Source: Brevibacillus invocatus
GTDB taxonomy: Bacteria > Bacillota > Bacilli > Brevibacillales > Brevibacillaceae
DNA: 64,000 nt
Direction: 5' to 3'
Assembly (NCBI RefSeq): GCF_003710915.1
Contig: NZ_RHHR01000009.1
Coordinates: forward strand, 124,001 to 188,000
Shown: positions 18,638 to 27,616 of the stretch, in pieces
How positions within the stretch are numbered: position 1 is the first letter of the stretch
Layout of the letters: each line of letters opens with the position of its first letter
Notes under the pieces: generated by a model
Told to the model about the DNA's origin: nothing
The model's database searches: none
The model's input: only the letters and a program-made list of their open reading frames with translations
Translations under genes and position numbers: made by a program

Positions 18638-19237
18638 CTACTTCCGCCATTCCGGCTGGCAGTAGAGATGGAGAATAGAATCAATTTCCGCATGCTCCTC
18701 TACGATCGCCCGGATCTTCTCCTGATGCTCGGGACGGATCAAATGCTTGAGCGGCTGCTCTACTTTTGGAAAATGTCGGAACGCTGACGCTGCGATGCGA
18801 TCCCACAGCTGGTAATAACGAAGCAAATCGTCGGGCATTACCCGAGAGCGGGTCGTACCCTCTTCAGGCAAACATTCAAACGGTTCATCCAAATTTAGCG
18901 TTCCGTAATCGTCCGTCAGTTCTTCGCCTGGCATAATATCCCTCGCTGCCAGCTCGATATCGTACATCGTCCCCACACAGGTCGCATGAAAGCTGTGATT
19001 GACATATCTGGCTTTATCCCAGCAGAGAATGTATTGGCCCAACTGATTCTTAAAGGAGTACTTGTGTACATCCTGTTTTCGCAATGGGTCCAGTCTTTCC
19101 ACGAAAGACGGCTCCAATACCTGGTCCAGATCATCCAACGCCCAGACGATGGTCCCTTTGGGAATGAATCGGGTAGCAAACACACCGTAGCCAATCTCAT
19201 CATTGATGTACCGAAGCTCTGTATCGGGATGCATCAT
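18638..19237 (-). CDS. SET-domain protein (putative lysine methyltransferase)
   Basis: A 199-residue protein with a compact SET domain: GYGVFATRFIPKGTIVW near the N-terminus, the pseudoknot motif RYVNHS (about residue 80) and EELTDDYG (about residue 105), which together form the SAM and lysine site. A helical C-terminal tail follows. SET proteins methylate lysines of proteins; bacterial targets are mostly unknown. The start is placed at the second of three clustered ATGs because AAGGAG lies 10 bases before it; the first ATG is too close. Confidence 0.8.
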   Translation of the reverse strand: MMHPDTELRYINDEIGYGVFATRFIPKGTIVWALDDLDQVLEPSFVERLDPLRKQDVHKYSFKNQLGQYILCWDKARYVNHSFHATCVGTMYDIELAARDIMPGEELTDDYGTLNLDEPFECLPEEGTTRSRVMPDDLLRYYQLWDRIAASAFRHFPKVEQPLKHLIRPEHQEKIRAIVEEHAEIDSILHLYCQPEWRK

Positions 19238-19399
19238 GAACATTTCACTCCTTGGCCACTTTGCCTGTAGTTTTTATCATCATAAGCAAATGGCGCTCAG
19301 GAGGTGTATGAAAGTCGAGTAAATCCAGCCTAATACTACGGATTAACCAGCAACTGGTTCGCCGGCGACAGACCAGCAGATCGTAACCCGAGGAAAAAG

Positions 19400-19434
19400 A
19401 AAAGCCGCCGGACTTCCCGCTCCGACGGCTTTTT
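19400..19434. terminator. Terminator downstream of ugpQ
   Basis: AAAAGCCGcCGGA and TCCGaCGGCTTTTT form a hairpin with T-runs on both strands, 9 bases past the ugpQ stop. Confidence 0.75.
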
Positions 19435-19442
19435 CCTATTTT

Positions 19443-20162
19443 CTAAACAAGCTCCAGCATGCGATCAGGATGGTTCGTACATACCTGTACTTCAGGATGC
19501 CACGACATGACGATTTGCATATCTCTTGGCTCGTCGATCGTCCAAGCGATCACCTTGTAGCCTTTTTCCAGCGCCTCGCAAGCGAGCTCTCGGGTCAAAT
19601 ACGGATAGCCCATAGACAGGATATTGGCGCCCGCTGCCTCCAGCTGCTCCAGCATGAGAACAGGACGTCCCAACACAATCAAACCTGTCACAACCTGAGC
19701 ATCCAGCTGGCGGACCTGGCGAATCAGATCGTGGTCAAAGGAAGTGATGTACACCTCATCCTTCATCTCATAGCGCTCCAACAGCTCCAACACTTTCTCT
19801 GCTATGCCTGGGTACATGTCACTGGTCGCCTTCAGCTCGATATTGAGCGTGCATCGACCTTTGACAGCTTGCAGAGCTTCTTCCAGCGTAGGAATGCGCT
19901 CTCCTGCAAATTTTTCGTCAAACCAGATCCCTGCGTCCAGCTGACGCAGTTCTTCCAGTGTGTGATCCATCACGAGACCGCTTCCTGAGGTCGTCCGATC
20001 CAGCGTAAAATCATGGATGAGAACAGGAACGCCATCACGGGAAAGCTGAACATCAATTTCCATCCCACCGATAGCCGGTTCAGCCAGGGCCAAACGAATC
20101 GCTGCCATCGTATTCTCCGGTGCTTTTCCAGACCAGCCGCGATGTGCCATGCAAATGTTCAT
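19443..20162 (-). CDS. ugpQ: Glycerophosphodiester phosphodiesterase
   Basis: A 239-residue cytoplasmic GDPD enzyme releasing glycerol-3-phosphate and an alcohol from deacylated phospholipids. The start MNICMAHRGWSGKAPENT carries the catalytic HRG and PENT motifs, with metal ligands in GGMEIDVQLSRDG and the second His in LIHDFTLDRTT. GAGGAG precedes the ATG. It is the last gene of the ugp operon and processes what the ABC transporter imports. Confidence 0.92.
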   Translation of the reverse strand: MNICMAHRGWSGKAPENTMAAIRLALAEPAIGGMEIDVQLSRDGVPVLIHDFTLDRTTSGSGLVMDHTLEELRQLDAGIWFDEKFAGERIPTLEEALQAVKGRCTLNIELKATSDMYPGIAEKVLELLERYEMKDEVYITSFDHDLIRQVRQLDAQVVTGLIVLGRPVLMLEQLEAAGANILSMGYPYLTRELACEALEKGYKVIAWTIDEPRDMQIVMSWHPEVQVCTNHPDRMLELV

Positions 20163-20187
20163 CTTGATCGCTCCTCATGCTTTCACG

Positions 20188-21528
20188 TTATTTTTTCAGC
20201 AGCTTTTGCCCTTTTTCATCCGCTTTTTGCAGCGCTTCTTCTACTGTCGCCTGACCCATCACTGCACGTTGAAGCTCGGTCATGATCACTTCCTGCAATT
20301 CTTTATAGCCAGGAACCATCGGACGCGGGGAAGCGTACTCCAATTGCTTGACCGCTACCTGGAAGTTCGGTTCTTTTTCATAAGCCGCTTTCATCTCCGC
20401 AGATTCCACCGCTTCTGTCGTTACAGGCATATAGCCGGATTCCAGGGAGAATGGTACCGTTTGGGCCGTGTCTGTCATCCAGTTGATAAATTCCCAGGAT
20501 GCTTTTTTCTCTTCATCGGAAGATTTTGCCAGTACAACCAGGTTGGCCCCACCAGTTGGCGCTCCGTAATTCTTATTCGCTGGCAGGAAAGCAGCCCCTA
20601 CTTCAAATTTCGCATTTTCCTTCAGTCCTCGCAAGTCACCCGTAGAAGTGAAAATCATCCCTACCTGACCGTTCAGGAAGTCTTGCTTCGCTACATCCCA
20701 AGCATTGTACTTTTCACCAGGAGGTGCTTTCATAATTCCTTCTTTCAGCATACTTGTCCAGAAGGCGATCGGTGCTTTCCCTTGTTCACTATTGATCGCC
20801 AAAGCTTTGTTGTCTTCCGTCAAAATGCTGCCGCCGCTTTGGAACACGAGCGCTTCGTAGAACCAGATATCGATCGCAGTCGAGAAGCCGTAGGTGCTCG
20901 TTTTGTCCCCTTCCTTCTTGGTCAGGGCCTTGGAGAATTCACGCAGCTCTTCCCATGTTTTCGGGCCTTCCGGATCCAGACCTGCTGCTTTCAACATGTC
21001 GCGGTTCAGATAAAGCAAAGGTGTCGAGCGGTTAAAGGGGATCGCGTACAGCTTATCCTTCCAGTACGAGTTTCCGAGCAGGCCGGGAATGTACTTGCTC
21101 TCCGCACCATTCGTGTACGGACCCAAATCCTCCAATACCTTCGCGTCGGCAAAAGCACCGATGGAACCTACCTCTACCATCGTGACGTCAGGCTGGTTGC
21201 CGGCCGATACCGCCGCCAGTACCTTGGAGTGGTTTTCGTAGTAGTTTCCTTGGTAAGCAGCCTTCACCACAATATCCTTATGCGTTTCGTTAAACTTCTT
21301 TACCATTTCCTGAATCATTTCCCCGTTGCGTCCGCCAAGCGCATACCAGAAATCGATTTCCACGGGCTTGTCGCTTGCCGGTTGGGCGCTTGCTGTAGTT
21401 TGCGCAGGAGCAGCCGTATTCGTCGTACCCTGATTGCCCCCACTTGCTTGTTGATTGGTGCCGCAGCCAGCCAAAATGGCCGTCACACTCAGTACACATG
21501 CTACCATTGATGCTTGGAACTTTTTCAC
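20188..21528 (-). CDS. ugpB: Glycerol-3-phosphate ABC transporter, substrate-binding lipoprotein
   Basis: A 446-residue extracellular binding protein: lipobox LAGC (about residue 21), low-complexity linker, then a family 1 solute-binding fold with DFWYALGGRNGEMIQEMV near its start and NRSTPLLYLNRDML in the middle. The GTG at 21528 is chosen because AAAGGAGG lies just upstream. Position between ugpE and ugpQ identifies the substrate as glycerol-3-phosphate or glycerophosphodiesters. Confidence 0.9.
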   Translation of the reverse strand: MKKFQASMVACVLSVTAILAGCGTNQQASGGNQGTTNTAAPAQTTASAQPASDKPVEIDFWYALGGRNGEMIQEMVKKFNETHKDIVVKAAYQGNYYENHSKVLAAVSAGNQPDVTMVEVGSIGAFADAKVLEDLGPYTNGAESKYIPGLLGNSYWKDKLYAIPFNRSTPLLYLNRDMLKAAGLDPEGPKTWEELREFSKALTKKEGDKTSTYGFSTAIDIWFYEALVFQSGGSILTEDNKALAINSEQGKAPIAFWTSMLKEGIMKAPPGEKYNAWDVAKQDFLNGQVGMIFTSTGDLRGLKENAKFEVGAAFLPANKNYGAPTGGANLVVLAKSSDEEKKASWEFINWMTDTAQTVPFSLESGYMPVTTEAVESAEMKAAYEKEPNFQVAVKQLEYASPRPMVPGYKELQEVIMTELQRAVMGQATVEEALQKADEKGQKLLKK

Positions 21529-21605
21529 GAAAATTTCCTCCTTTTTCATGGCGAAACCTCTGCATGTTTTTATGTGCTCGCGAACAGCTTTGACTGCCCG
21601 CGTTC

Positions 21606-22433
21606 TTACTTGGATTGGTAGACAAATGCGTTGATGATATGACGTTGTGCGAAGAAGAACACGACCAGAATCGGGAATACCAGCATCATGTTCCCTGCCA
21701 TGATCACATTCCACTGCTTGCCTCCTTCAGCTGCTTTGAGCATCGAGATTCCGATGGGAAGCGTTCTGACGCTGTCGCTATTGGTCATGATCAACGGCCA
21801 GAAGTAATCGTTCCAGTGATAGATGAAGCTGAACAGACCGAACGTAACCAGCACGGGCTTGGCGAGCGGCACCATGATCGTCCACATGATTTTCCACTCG
21901 GAAGCATTGTCCAGACGTGCTGCCTCGATCACCTCATCTGGAACCTGCATGAAGGACTGCCGAAGCAGGAAGATTCCGAATGCACTCGCTCCAAAAGGCA
22001 GGATCAGCGCCCACAGCGTGTCGACCAACCCCCAGTGACTCATCTGTACATAGACCGGCAAAAAGATTACTTGCGATGGAATCATCAGCGCGATCAGGCT
22101 GAGGCCGAACAGGGCGTTTTTTCCTTTGAAGCGATACCGGGCAAATGCATATGCTGCCGGCACTCCGATCAGAAACTGCAGGATGAGCGTTCCTACAGCT
22201 ACGACCAAGCTGTTCCACACATAGGTGAGAAACGGCCCAGAACTCCAGGCTTTGCGGAAATTCTCGACCTGCCAGGATTCTGGCCACCAACTAGGCGGAA
22301 ACTGGTACACTTCCGGCATCGTTTTAAAAGCAGTCAGAAACATCCACAAAAACGGGAAGACGAATACGAGTCCTACGCCGATCAACAAGATCCACTCCAC
22401 CATTTTCAAGGTGGTTCTTCCTACGTGTCCCAT
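21606..22433 (-). CDS. ugpE: Glycerol-3-phosphate ABC transporter permease UgpE
   Basis: A 275-residue inner-membrane permease with six predicted helices. The ATPase-coupling EAA loop is visible as VIEAARLDNASEWKIMWTIM (about residue 180). AAAGGAG precedes the ATG. Typical MalG-like subunit; pairs with UgpA. Confidence 0.9.
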   Translation of the reverse strand: MGHVGRTTLKMVEWILLIGVGLVFVFPFLWMFLTAFKTMPEVYQFPPSWWPESWQVENFRKAWSSGPFLTYVWNSLVVAVGTLILQFLIGVPAAYAFARYRFKGKNALFGLSLIALMIPSQVIFLPVYVQMSHWGLVDTLWALILPFGASAFGIFLLRQSFMQVPDEVIEAARLDNASEWKIMWTIMVPLAKPVLVTFGLFSFIYHWNDYFWPLIMTNSDSVRTLPIGISMLKAAEGGKQWNVIMAGNMMLVFPILVVFFFAQRHIINAFVYQSK

Positions 22434-22454
22434 ACGCTCATCTCCTTTCCTGAT

Positions 22455-23408
22455 TTATTGATAGTGAACGCGTTTACCCATTACCCGGAAATGCAGGAAG
22501 GTCAGGATTCCGACCAGCCCCAGCAGGATGACAGAAGCCGCTGAAGCAGCACCGCCGTTGTAGAAGTCCATTCCTTGCTCGTAGATGTAGAACACCAGCA
22601 TGTTTGTGCTATTGATAGGTCCGCCTTGGGTCATGACGTAAATCGTGTCGAACACCTGAAACGAAGAGACCGTATTGATTACCAGCAGGAAAAACAGCGT
22701 GGGCGAAAGCATCGGGATGGTGATTCGCGTCAACGTTCTCCACCAGGGAGATTGATCCAGGTCAGCGGCTTCATAGATGTCTCGCGGAATGCTTTGCATC
22801 CCTGCAATGAAGACGAGCGTGTTGTAGCCGACTCCCTTCCAGATGCTGACGAGAATCAGCGATATCATCGCACTCTTGGTCTCAGCCAGCCACGTGTAGC
22901 CAGGCAAGCCGACCATTTCCAGCAAGGCGTTCAACAGTCCATACTGCGGGTCCATGAGCCACATCCACAGCATCGCGACAGACACGAGCGAGATGATATG
23001 AGGACTGAAGACAGCCGCCTGTATCACGCCGTAGACCTTCGCTTTTTTGTTGAGCCATAGCGCCAGCAAAAAGGAAAGCAAGATGCCTAAAACGACGGTC
23101 GAAACGGTGTACACGAGAGAGTTCCATAGGACCTGATGGAAGTCTGACTCCGCCAGTAATGCGCTGTAATTTTCAAATCCGACCCAGTCCATTTCCTCCA
23201 GATTCAATAAGGTCCAGTCAAAAAAGGAAAGGTAGATGACATAGGCGATCGGAAACAGAAAGAACAGAAAGAAAAAGGTCAGGGCTGGAGCTACATACAG
23301 ATAGGGACGAAGGCGCTCCATCCAGGCCTGCGTGACGCCTGCTCGTACCTGCTGCTTCGTCGGATTGCTTATACCCGAAATTTGCGGAGCGGCTACTGCT
23401 TTTCGCAT
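22455..23408 (-). CDS. ugpA: Glycerol-3-phosphate ABC transporter permease UgpA
   Basis: A 317-residue MalF-like permease with six membrane segments after a cytosolic N-terminal tail; the coupling motif reads IYEAADLDQSPWWRTLTRIT (about residue 215). Its ATG at 23408 overlaps the stop codon of ugpC (TGATG), indicating translational coupling, with GGAGGG upstream. Confidence 0.9.
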   Translation of the reverse strand: MRKAVAAPQISGISNPTKQQVRAGVTQAWMERLRPYLYVAPALTFFFLFFLFPIAYVIYLSFFDWTLLNLEEMDWVGFENYSALLAESDFHQVLWNSLVYTVSTVVLGILLSFLLALWLNKKAKVYGVIQAAVFSPHIISLVSVAMLWMWLMDPQYGLLNALLEMVGLPGYTWLAETKSAMISLILVSIWKGVGYNTLVFIAGMQSIPRDIYEAADLDQSPWWRTLTRITIPMLSPTLFFLLVINTVSSFQVFDTIYVMTQGGPINSTNMLVFYIYEQGMDFYNGGAASAASVILLGLVGILTFLHFRVMGKRVHYQ

Positions 23409-24472
23409 CAAACCATCCCTCCAGCCAGCGTGGGAGCAGGCTTCCCTTCCCGGCGCTGTACGCGATTGCCGCTATCACGGTCGAATTCATAGATATGGGA
23501 GTAAGGCACACAAACTTGTACACTCGTTTGCAGCTCTACGGTCTGATCGGTGTCCATCTTGACCACAACGCGACCTTTCCCGGTCTCCACGTAGTAGAGA
23601 GAGTCCGCACCCAAAATTTCACGGGAGACAATGCTGCCGCGCAGCGTAATCATCTCATTGGTCGATACAGTTGTGACGGCATCGGACATGATCAAAGCCT
23701 TTTCCGGACGAAATCCCCAGAGCGTCTGGCTGTCATTCTCCGACGGGATGATGTTCATGGCAGGAGATCCTATGAACTGGGCAACGAATAGATTTTCCGG
23801 CTCCTGATACAGATCCATCGGTGCTGCCACCTGCATGATGTTTCCTTCGCTCATCACGACAATCTGATCACCCATCGTCATCGCTTCCACCTGATCATGC
23901 GTCACGTAAATGAAGGTGCTGCCCAGTTGTTTATGCAGGCTGGTCAGCTCCACGCGCATCTGGTTGCGCAGCTTGGCGTCCAGATTGGACAGCGGTTCGT
24001 CCATCAAGAACACCTTTGGTTTTTTCACCATCGCTCGCGCCAGTGCCACACGCTGACGCTGTCCACCTGAGAGCTGGGATGGCTTGCGTTTGAGATACGG
24101 GGTCAAACCTACGATTTCCGCGATCTCCTCGACCAATATCTTGCAATCCTTCTTGGAGGTTCCGCGATTGCGCAAACCATAGGCAATGTTGTCGTACACA
24201 TTCATCGTGGGATAGAGAGCATAGTTTTGAAAAACCATCGCGACATCCCGTTTCCCTGGTGGCAGCTGATTGACCACCTGATCGCCAATCTGGATTTCCC
24301 CGCTCGTCACACTTTCCAGGCCGGCAATCATCCGAAGCGTGGTCGACTTCCCGCAGCCAGATGGTCCTACCAGAACGGTAAAGGAACCGTCCGGAATGAC
24401 CAGATTCACTCCTTTTACCACCGTTTGATTCTGAAAGCCTTTGGTAATCTGGTTCAGTTCCACTCGTGCCAT
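23408..24472 (-). CDS. ugpC: Sugar/glycerol-phosphate ABC transporter ATPase (UgpC/MsmK-like)
   Basis: A 354-residue ATPase with Walker [12 protein letters not shown]-loop, signature [15 protein letters not shown], Walker [15 protein letters not shown] and switch His (VTHDQVEA). The C-terminal 120 residues form the MalK-type regulatory OB domain. It powers UgpA/UgpE. Proteins of this class can also serve several sugar importers. Confidence 0.92.
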   Translation of the reverse strand: MARVELNQITKGFQNQTVVKGVNLVIPDGSFTVLVGPSGCGKSTTLRMIAGLESVTSGEIQIGDQVVNQLPPGKRDVAMVFQNYALYPTMNVYDNIAYGLRNRGTSKKDCKILVEEIAEIVGLTPYLKRKPSQLSGGQRQRVALARAMVKKPKVFLMDEPLSNLDAKLRNQMRVELTSLHKQLGSTFIYVTHDQVEAMTMGDQIVVMSEGNIMQVAAPMDLYQEPENLFVAQFIGSPAMNIIPSENDSQTLWGFRPEKALIMSDAVTTVSTNEMITLRGSIVSREILGADSLYYVETGKGRVVVKMDTDQTVELQTSVQVCVPYSHIYEFDRDSGNRVQRREGKPAPTLAGGMV

Positions 24473-24475
24473 CCC

Positions 24476-25138
24476 TTATCTCCCTCCTTTGGTTTGGACA
24501 GTCAAAAGTTCGGCAACAAACGTGCGAAAATCAGGATAACGGTACGTAGGGATCACATATTTCCACTCTTCACATCCGTACCATTCCAATACCACGGAAG
24601 GCACATCTGCTTCCCAGGCAGCGACTACATCATAATGGCTGTCTCCGATCATCATCGCCTGCTCAGGCTGTTTGCCCATCAGCGTCAAGGCACGCAGTAC
24701 AGGCTCTGCAGAAGGCTTGCCGCGCATGACATCATCTACCGCCACCACGACATCGAAATAAGAATCGATGCCCGCCAGCTCCAGACCTGCTACTGCAAAT
24801 TCGCGCTGTTTGTTGGTCACTACACCAAGCTGATATCCAGAAGCCTTCAGCTGCTCCAATCCCTCTTTGACTCCGGGAAACAGTTTGGTATGACGAGCAA
24901 GGTTTTCCCGTACGTATGCAAAATAGAGATTCAATACATCCTGTTTGTTCATTTCCCCGGCAGATTCCGCTACAACTGCAAGAAAATCGTCAAAGGATTC
25001 TCCAAAGCGTCCGAGCAGATCTTCACGGCTGAACTTGCCAGGTGCGTACCTTTCTGCCGTGAAGGCCACGGCTGCAATCACTGCGTCTCGACTGTCCAGC
25101 AATGTACCATCCAAATCAAACAACAGGGCTTGGGACAT
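24476..25138 (-). CDS. HAD-family phosphatase (PpaX/Gph-like)
   Basis: A 220-residue haloacid dehalogenase superfamily hydrolase: nucleophile motif LLFDLDGTLLDS, cap domain, Lys motif GKPSAEPV and the acidic MIGDSHYDV. Located between the glpP remnant and ugpC, so it may dephosphorylate glycerol-3-phosphate or a related ester, but pyrophosphatase or phosphoglycolate phosphatase roles are equally compatible. The second ATG (25138) is preferred since GGAG is well spaced from it. Confidence 0.8.
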   Translation of the reverse strand: MSQALLFDLDGTLLDSRDAVIAAVAFTAERYAPGKFSREDLLGRFGESFDDFLAVVAESAGEMNKQDVLNLYFAYVRENLARHTKLFPGVKEGLEQLKASGYQLGVVTNKQREFAVAGLELAGIDSYFDVVVAVDDVMRGKPSAEPVLRALTLMGKQPEQAMMIGDSHYDVVAAWEADVPSVVLEWYGCEEWKYVIPTYRYPDFRTFVAELLTVQTKGGR

Positions 25139-25331
25139 GGTGTACATTCTCCTTCCATAAAGTGGGGGATCCCACAGAAACTGCGATGGCTCCGCTGTTT
25201 AAGGCAATATGCATTTGATCTCGTGTTCGAAGCAGGCCACCGGCTATAATCGGGGTGTCCAGCACCCTTCTGTACTCTTCGATCATTTCGGGCAACAAGG
25301 CTGGCATCAGCTCGACAGCAAAAAACCCCAT
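25116..25331 (-). pseudogene. glpP: 3' remnant of glpP (glycerol-3-phosphate antiterminator)
   Basis: The 71-codon frame encodes only the C-terminal third of GlpP: AVELMPALLPEMIEEY, the ligand-site motif PIIAGGLLRT and GAIAVSVGSPTLWK. Intact GlpP has about 185-190 residues. There is no ribosome binding site or proper start; the frame begins in the T-run of the terminator just upstream. The first 110 residues or so seem deleted, joining the leader to the gene's end. GlpP normally binds glycerol-3-phosphate and prevents termination in glp leaders, so this operon would now depend on another GlpP copy. Confidence 0.7.
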
Positions 25332-25390
25332 GACATGTCGTTGCCAAAGAACTTCCGAGGAAAGTGCTTGGTAAAGATGTCAGGGGTTTC
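25320..25390 (-). terminator. Leader stem-loop/terminator of the ugp operon (candidate GlpP target)
   Basis: On the minus strand ACCCCTGACAT pairs with ATGTCATGGGGT, with inner CCAA/TTGG and ACTT/AAGT pairings, and six T follow. Just upstream is GGTGGAGACATGGAG, a purine-rich element of the sort seen before glp terminators. A weak promoter (TTTACA-17-TTACAT, 25470-25498) lies further upstream. The fit with GlpP antitermination is inferred from the remnant glpP next to it. Confidence 0.55.
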
Positions 25391-25571
25391 TCCATGTCTC
25401 CACCCTTTTGGGAACATTCACTTGTTACTTCATATGGTAGCTGGCGTACGTTAAGAGGACGTGAAGGAGATGTAAACAAACCTCGTTGGTTTTGTAAAGT
25501 GCCGTTTCATCTTCTTTTTCTCATGCGAAGAGATAAAATAGGAATATCGACGTTATGCTAGGAGGGAAATC

Positions 25572-25943
25572 ATGCAGCCGATCTCGCCTGAAAAGGTACA
25601 GCCACTATTGACTCAGTTTTTCAATCGCGATGTTTATCTCCATCTGGAAACAACCAATGGCTCCTACGCCGTTCTGCGGGGAGAAAAAACGATTTCTGTC
25701 GGTTCTTTTGTGCGCAATGTGGTAGTGCGCTTTGAGCGCGGCATGATCACCGGAAACGGCCCTTATCGTGTCGGCCTGAAGATGGAGCATGGCTGGATCT
25801 ATGCGGAGGGTCTCACGGATTGGGAGCCTGACAGCTCGGAGCACTGTTTGCTGCTGGCTGGTCACGATGAAGAAGGCCGTCTGACCATTGCCTTCCAACT
25901 CAGCGTCACGCCATTCGGCGCGGAAAGCGGGGAAAACGCATGA
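25572..25943 (+). CDS. yojF: YojF family protein
   Basis: A 123-residue protein matching B. subtilis YojF: VYLHLETTNGSY near residue 20, a GNGPYRVGLKMEHGWIYAEGL core and a beta-rich C-terminus. Its stop overlaps the bshB2 start by 4 bases, the same pairing as yojF-yojG in Bacillus. The role is unknown but it is presumed tied to the bacillithiol deacetylase. TAGGAGGG precedes the ATG. Confidence 0.88.
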   Translation: MQPISPEKVQPLLTQFFNRDVYLHLETTNGSYAVLRGEKTISVGSFVRNVVVRFERGMITGNGPYRVGLKMEHGWIYAEGLTDWEPDSSEHCLLLAGHDEEGRLTIAFQLSVTPFGAESGENA

Positions 25944-26602
25944 AGCCACGTGTACTGCTAGTCTTTCCTCACCCAGACGATGAGACGTTTAGCTTGGGCG
26001 GAACCATTATCATGCATGCCCAAGCCGGGGCCACGATTACTTATCTATGTGGAACACTGGGAGAAATGGGACGCCAGATGGGCAGTCCGATCACAGCCAA
26101 CCGAGAGACATTGCCGCAAATTCGCAAGCGGGAGCTGCAGGAGGCATGCCGGCATCTGGGCATAACCGATCTGCGTCTGCTGGGATACCATGACAAAACC
26201 GTAGAATTCGAAGACAGACAAGCGATGGCAGACAGGATTTTTCAGGTCGTGCAGGAGATTCAAGCGACAGTCGTCTACACGTATTACCCCGGACATTCGG
26301 TTCATCCCGACCACGAGGCGATGGCGGAAGCGACGATCGAGGCACTCCAACGCATTCCTTTGAATGAGCGCCCCACCCTTTACTGTGTTGCCTTTTCCAG
26401 TAACCATCTGCAGGTACTGGGCGAGCCAGATGTCGTCGTGGATATTGCCCACGTGGCAGACGGCAAGCTGAATGCCATCAAAGCACACTATACCCAGTCA
26501 GCTCGAACACTTGAAAAATACTTGGAAGACGCAAACAATCCGAATGCAGAGCTAAGCCGCTTTTTGAAAACAGAACGGTATTATACGTATCGCTGGACGT
26601 AG
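25940..26602 (+). CDS. bshB2: Bacillithiol biosynthesis deacetylase BshB2
   Basis: A 220-residue LmbE-type zinc deacetylase that removes the acetyl group from GlcNAc-malate during bacillithiol synthesis. Zinc/catalytic motifs are VFPHPDDETFSLGG (residues 8-21) and SVHPDHEAM (about residue 115). It overlaps yojF by 4 bases. Presence supports a bacillithiol-using Bacillales host. Confidence 0.92.
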   Translation: MKPRVLLVFPHPDDETFSLGGTIIMHAQAGATITYLCGTLGEMGRQMGSPITANRETLPQIRKRELQEACRHLGITDLRLLGYHDKTVEFEDRQAMADRIFQVVQEIQATVVYTYYPGHSVHPDHEAMAEATIEALQRIPLNERPTLYCVAFSSNHLQVLGEPDVVVDIAHVADGKLNAIKAHYTQSARTLEKYLEDANNPNAELSRFLKTERYYTYRWT

Positions 26603-26606
26603 GGAT

Positions 26607-27554
26607 ATGAACAAAACAGACCGGATGTTAGCAATCGTGCTTGAGTTGCAGCGTAAGGAGCTGCTGCGCGCGGAGGATTTGGCAGCGATTTTCGAAACGA
26701 GCGTCCGCACCATCTACCGGGATATTCAGGCATTAAGTGAATCAGGCGTTCCGATCATAGGAGCGACTGGAATCGGTTATTCCCTTGTGGACGGCTATTT
26801 TTTGCCACCTGTCAACTTCACGGCGGAGGAAGCGGTGACCTTGCTGATCGGCACTGATTGGATCGAACAGCATTTTGATGCCGGATACGGTGCCAAGGCG
26901 CAATCATCCCAGAAAAAGATAGAGGCGATTCTTCCCCAAAGTGCGCGTGAAGAAGTCGAACGTATTCGTTCCACGATGAAGCTAGTCACCGCCAACGGCT
27001 ACCAAATCTCAGACGACGAGCTGAGATTTATGGAGCTGATTCGTAGCGCTCTGATCGAAAAGCGCAAGGTGAGCTTTCATTATGTAAAAAGCCTGCCTGA
27101 AGCAGACGGGAATCGCCACAGCTTCCGGGTCGTAGCGCCTTATGGGCTGGTTCTCGTCCAAGGTACATGGACGCTTCTCGCTCATTGTGATCTGCGCAAC
27201 GAGCTTCGCCATTTCCGTTTGTCTCGAATGAAAGAACTCACCCTGCTACAGGAAGAGTATCGTCTTCCGGATGATTTCCATTTGAAGCAATACAAACCGC
27301 CTGATGACCGGAATATCCAGGTGCGCATCCTCGCAGATACAAGCATCCGCGATAAAATGATGGAAAGCAGAAACTTCTTTATGGAGAAGATCGAGGAGCA
27401 TCCTGATGGGCTGCTCGTCAGCCTGCGCGTTCGTCACCCCGAAGATTTGTTGAAATGGGTGCTCGGCTGGGGTGGGGATGTCGTGGTCCTCGAGCCGGAT
27501 TCCCTGCGCAAGTTCGTTCGTGAAGAAGCCCAAAAAATGCTGGAACGCTACTGA
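26607..27554 (+). CDS. WYL-domain HTH transcriptional regulator (YafY/YobV type)
   Basis: A 315-residue regulator: N-terminal winged HTH (RTIYRDIQALSESGVPI, about residue 35), then a WYL domain (RVVAPYGLVLVQGTWTLLAH, about residue 170) and a WCX-like C-terminal extension. WYL proteins respond to small ligands or nucleic acid fragments. It starts 4 bases after bshB2, so it is probably cotranscribed; no target is evident. Confidence 0.88.
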   Translation: MNKTDRMLAIVLELQRKELLRAEDLAAIFETSVRTIYRDIQALSESGVPIIGATGIGYSLVDGYFLPPVNFTAEEAVTLLIGTDWIEQHFDAGYGAKAQSSQKKIEAILPQSAREEVERIRSTMKLVTANGYQISDDELRFMELIRSALIEKRKVSFHYVKSLPEADGNRHSFRVVAPYGLVLVQGTWTLLAHCDLRNELRHFRLSRMKELTLLQEEYRLPDDFHLKQYKPPDDRNIQVRILADTSIRDKMMESRNFFMEKIEEHPDGLLVSLRVRHPEDLLKWVLGWGGDVVVLEPDSLRKFVREEAQKMLERY

Positions 27555-27580
27555 CATACCGGTGTCAGTAGTGTTTTTTT
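27548..27580 (+). terminator. Terminator of the yojF-bshB2-WYL unit
   Basis: CTACTGACA-TACCGG-TGTCAGTAG then TG and seven T. It overlaps the stop codon of the WYL gene. Confidence 0.85.
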
Positions 27581-27616
27581 ATACTGGGGCTACCAAAGCA
27601 AAAGGAGCTGGCAGTG

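Noticed and set aside
20149-21510. Long plus-strand open frame (453 codons) opposite ugpB
   Set aside because: The product is rich in Arg, His, Phe and Cys, as expected of antisense translation, and the ugpB lipoprotein on the other strand is unmistakable.
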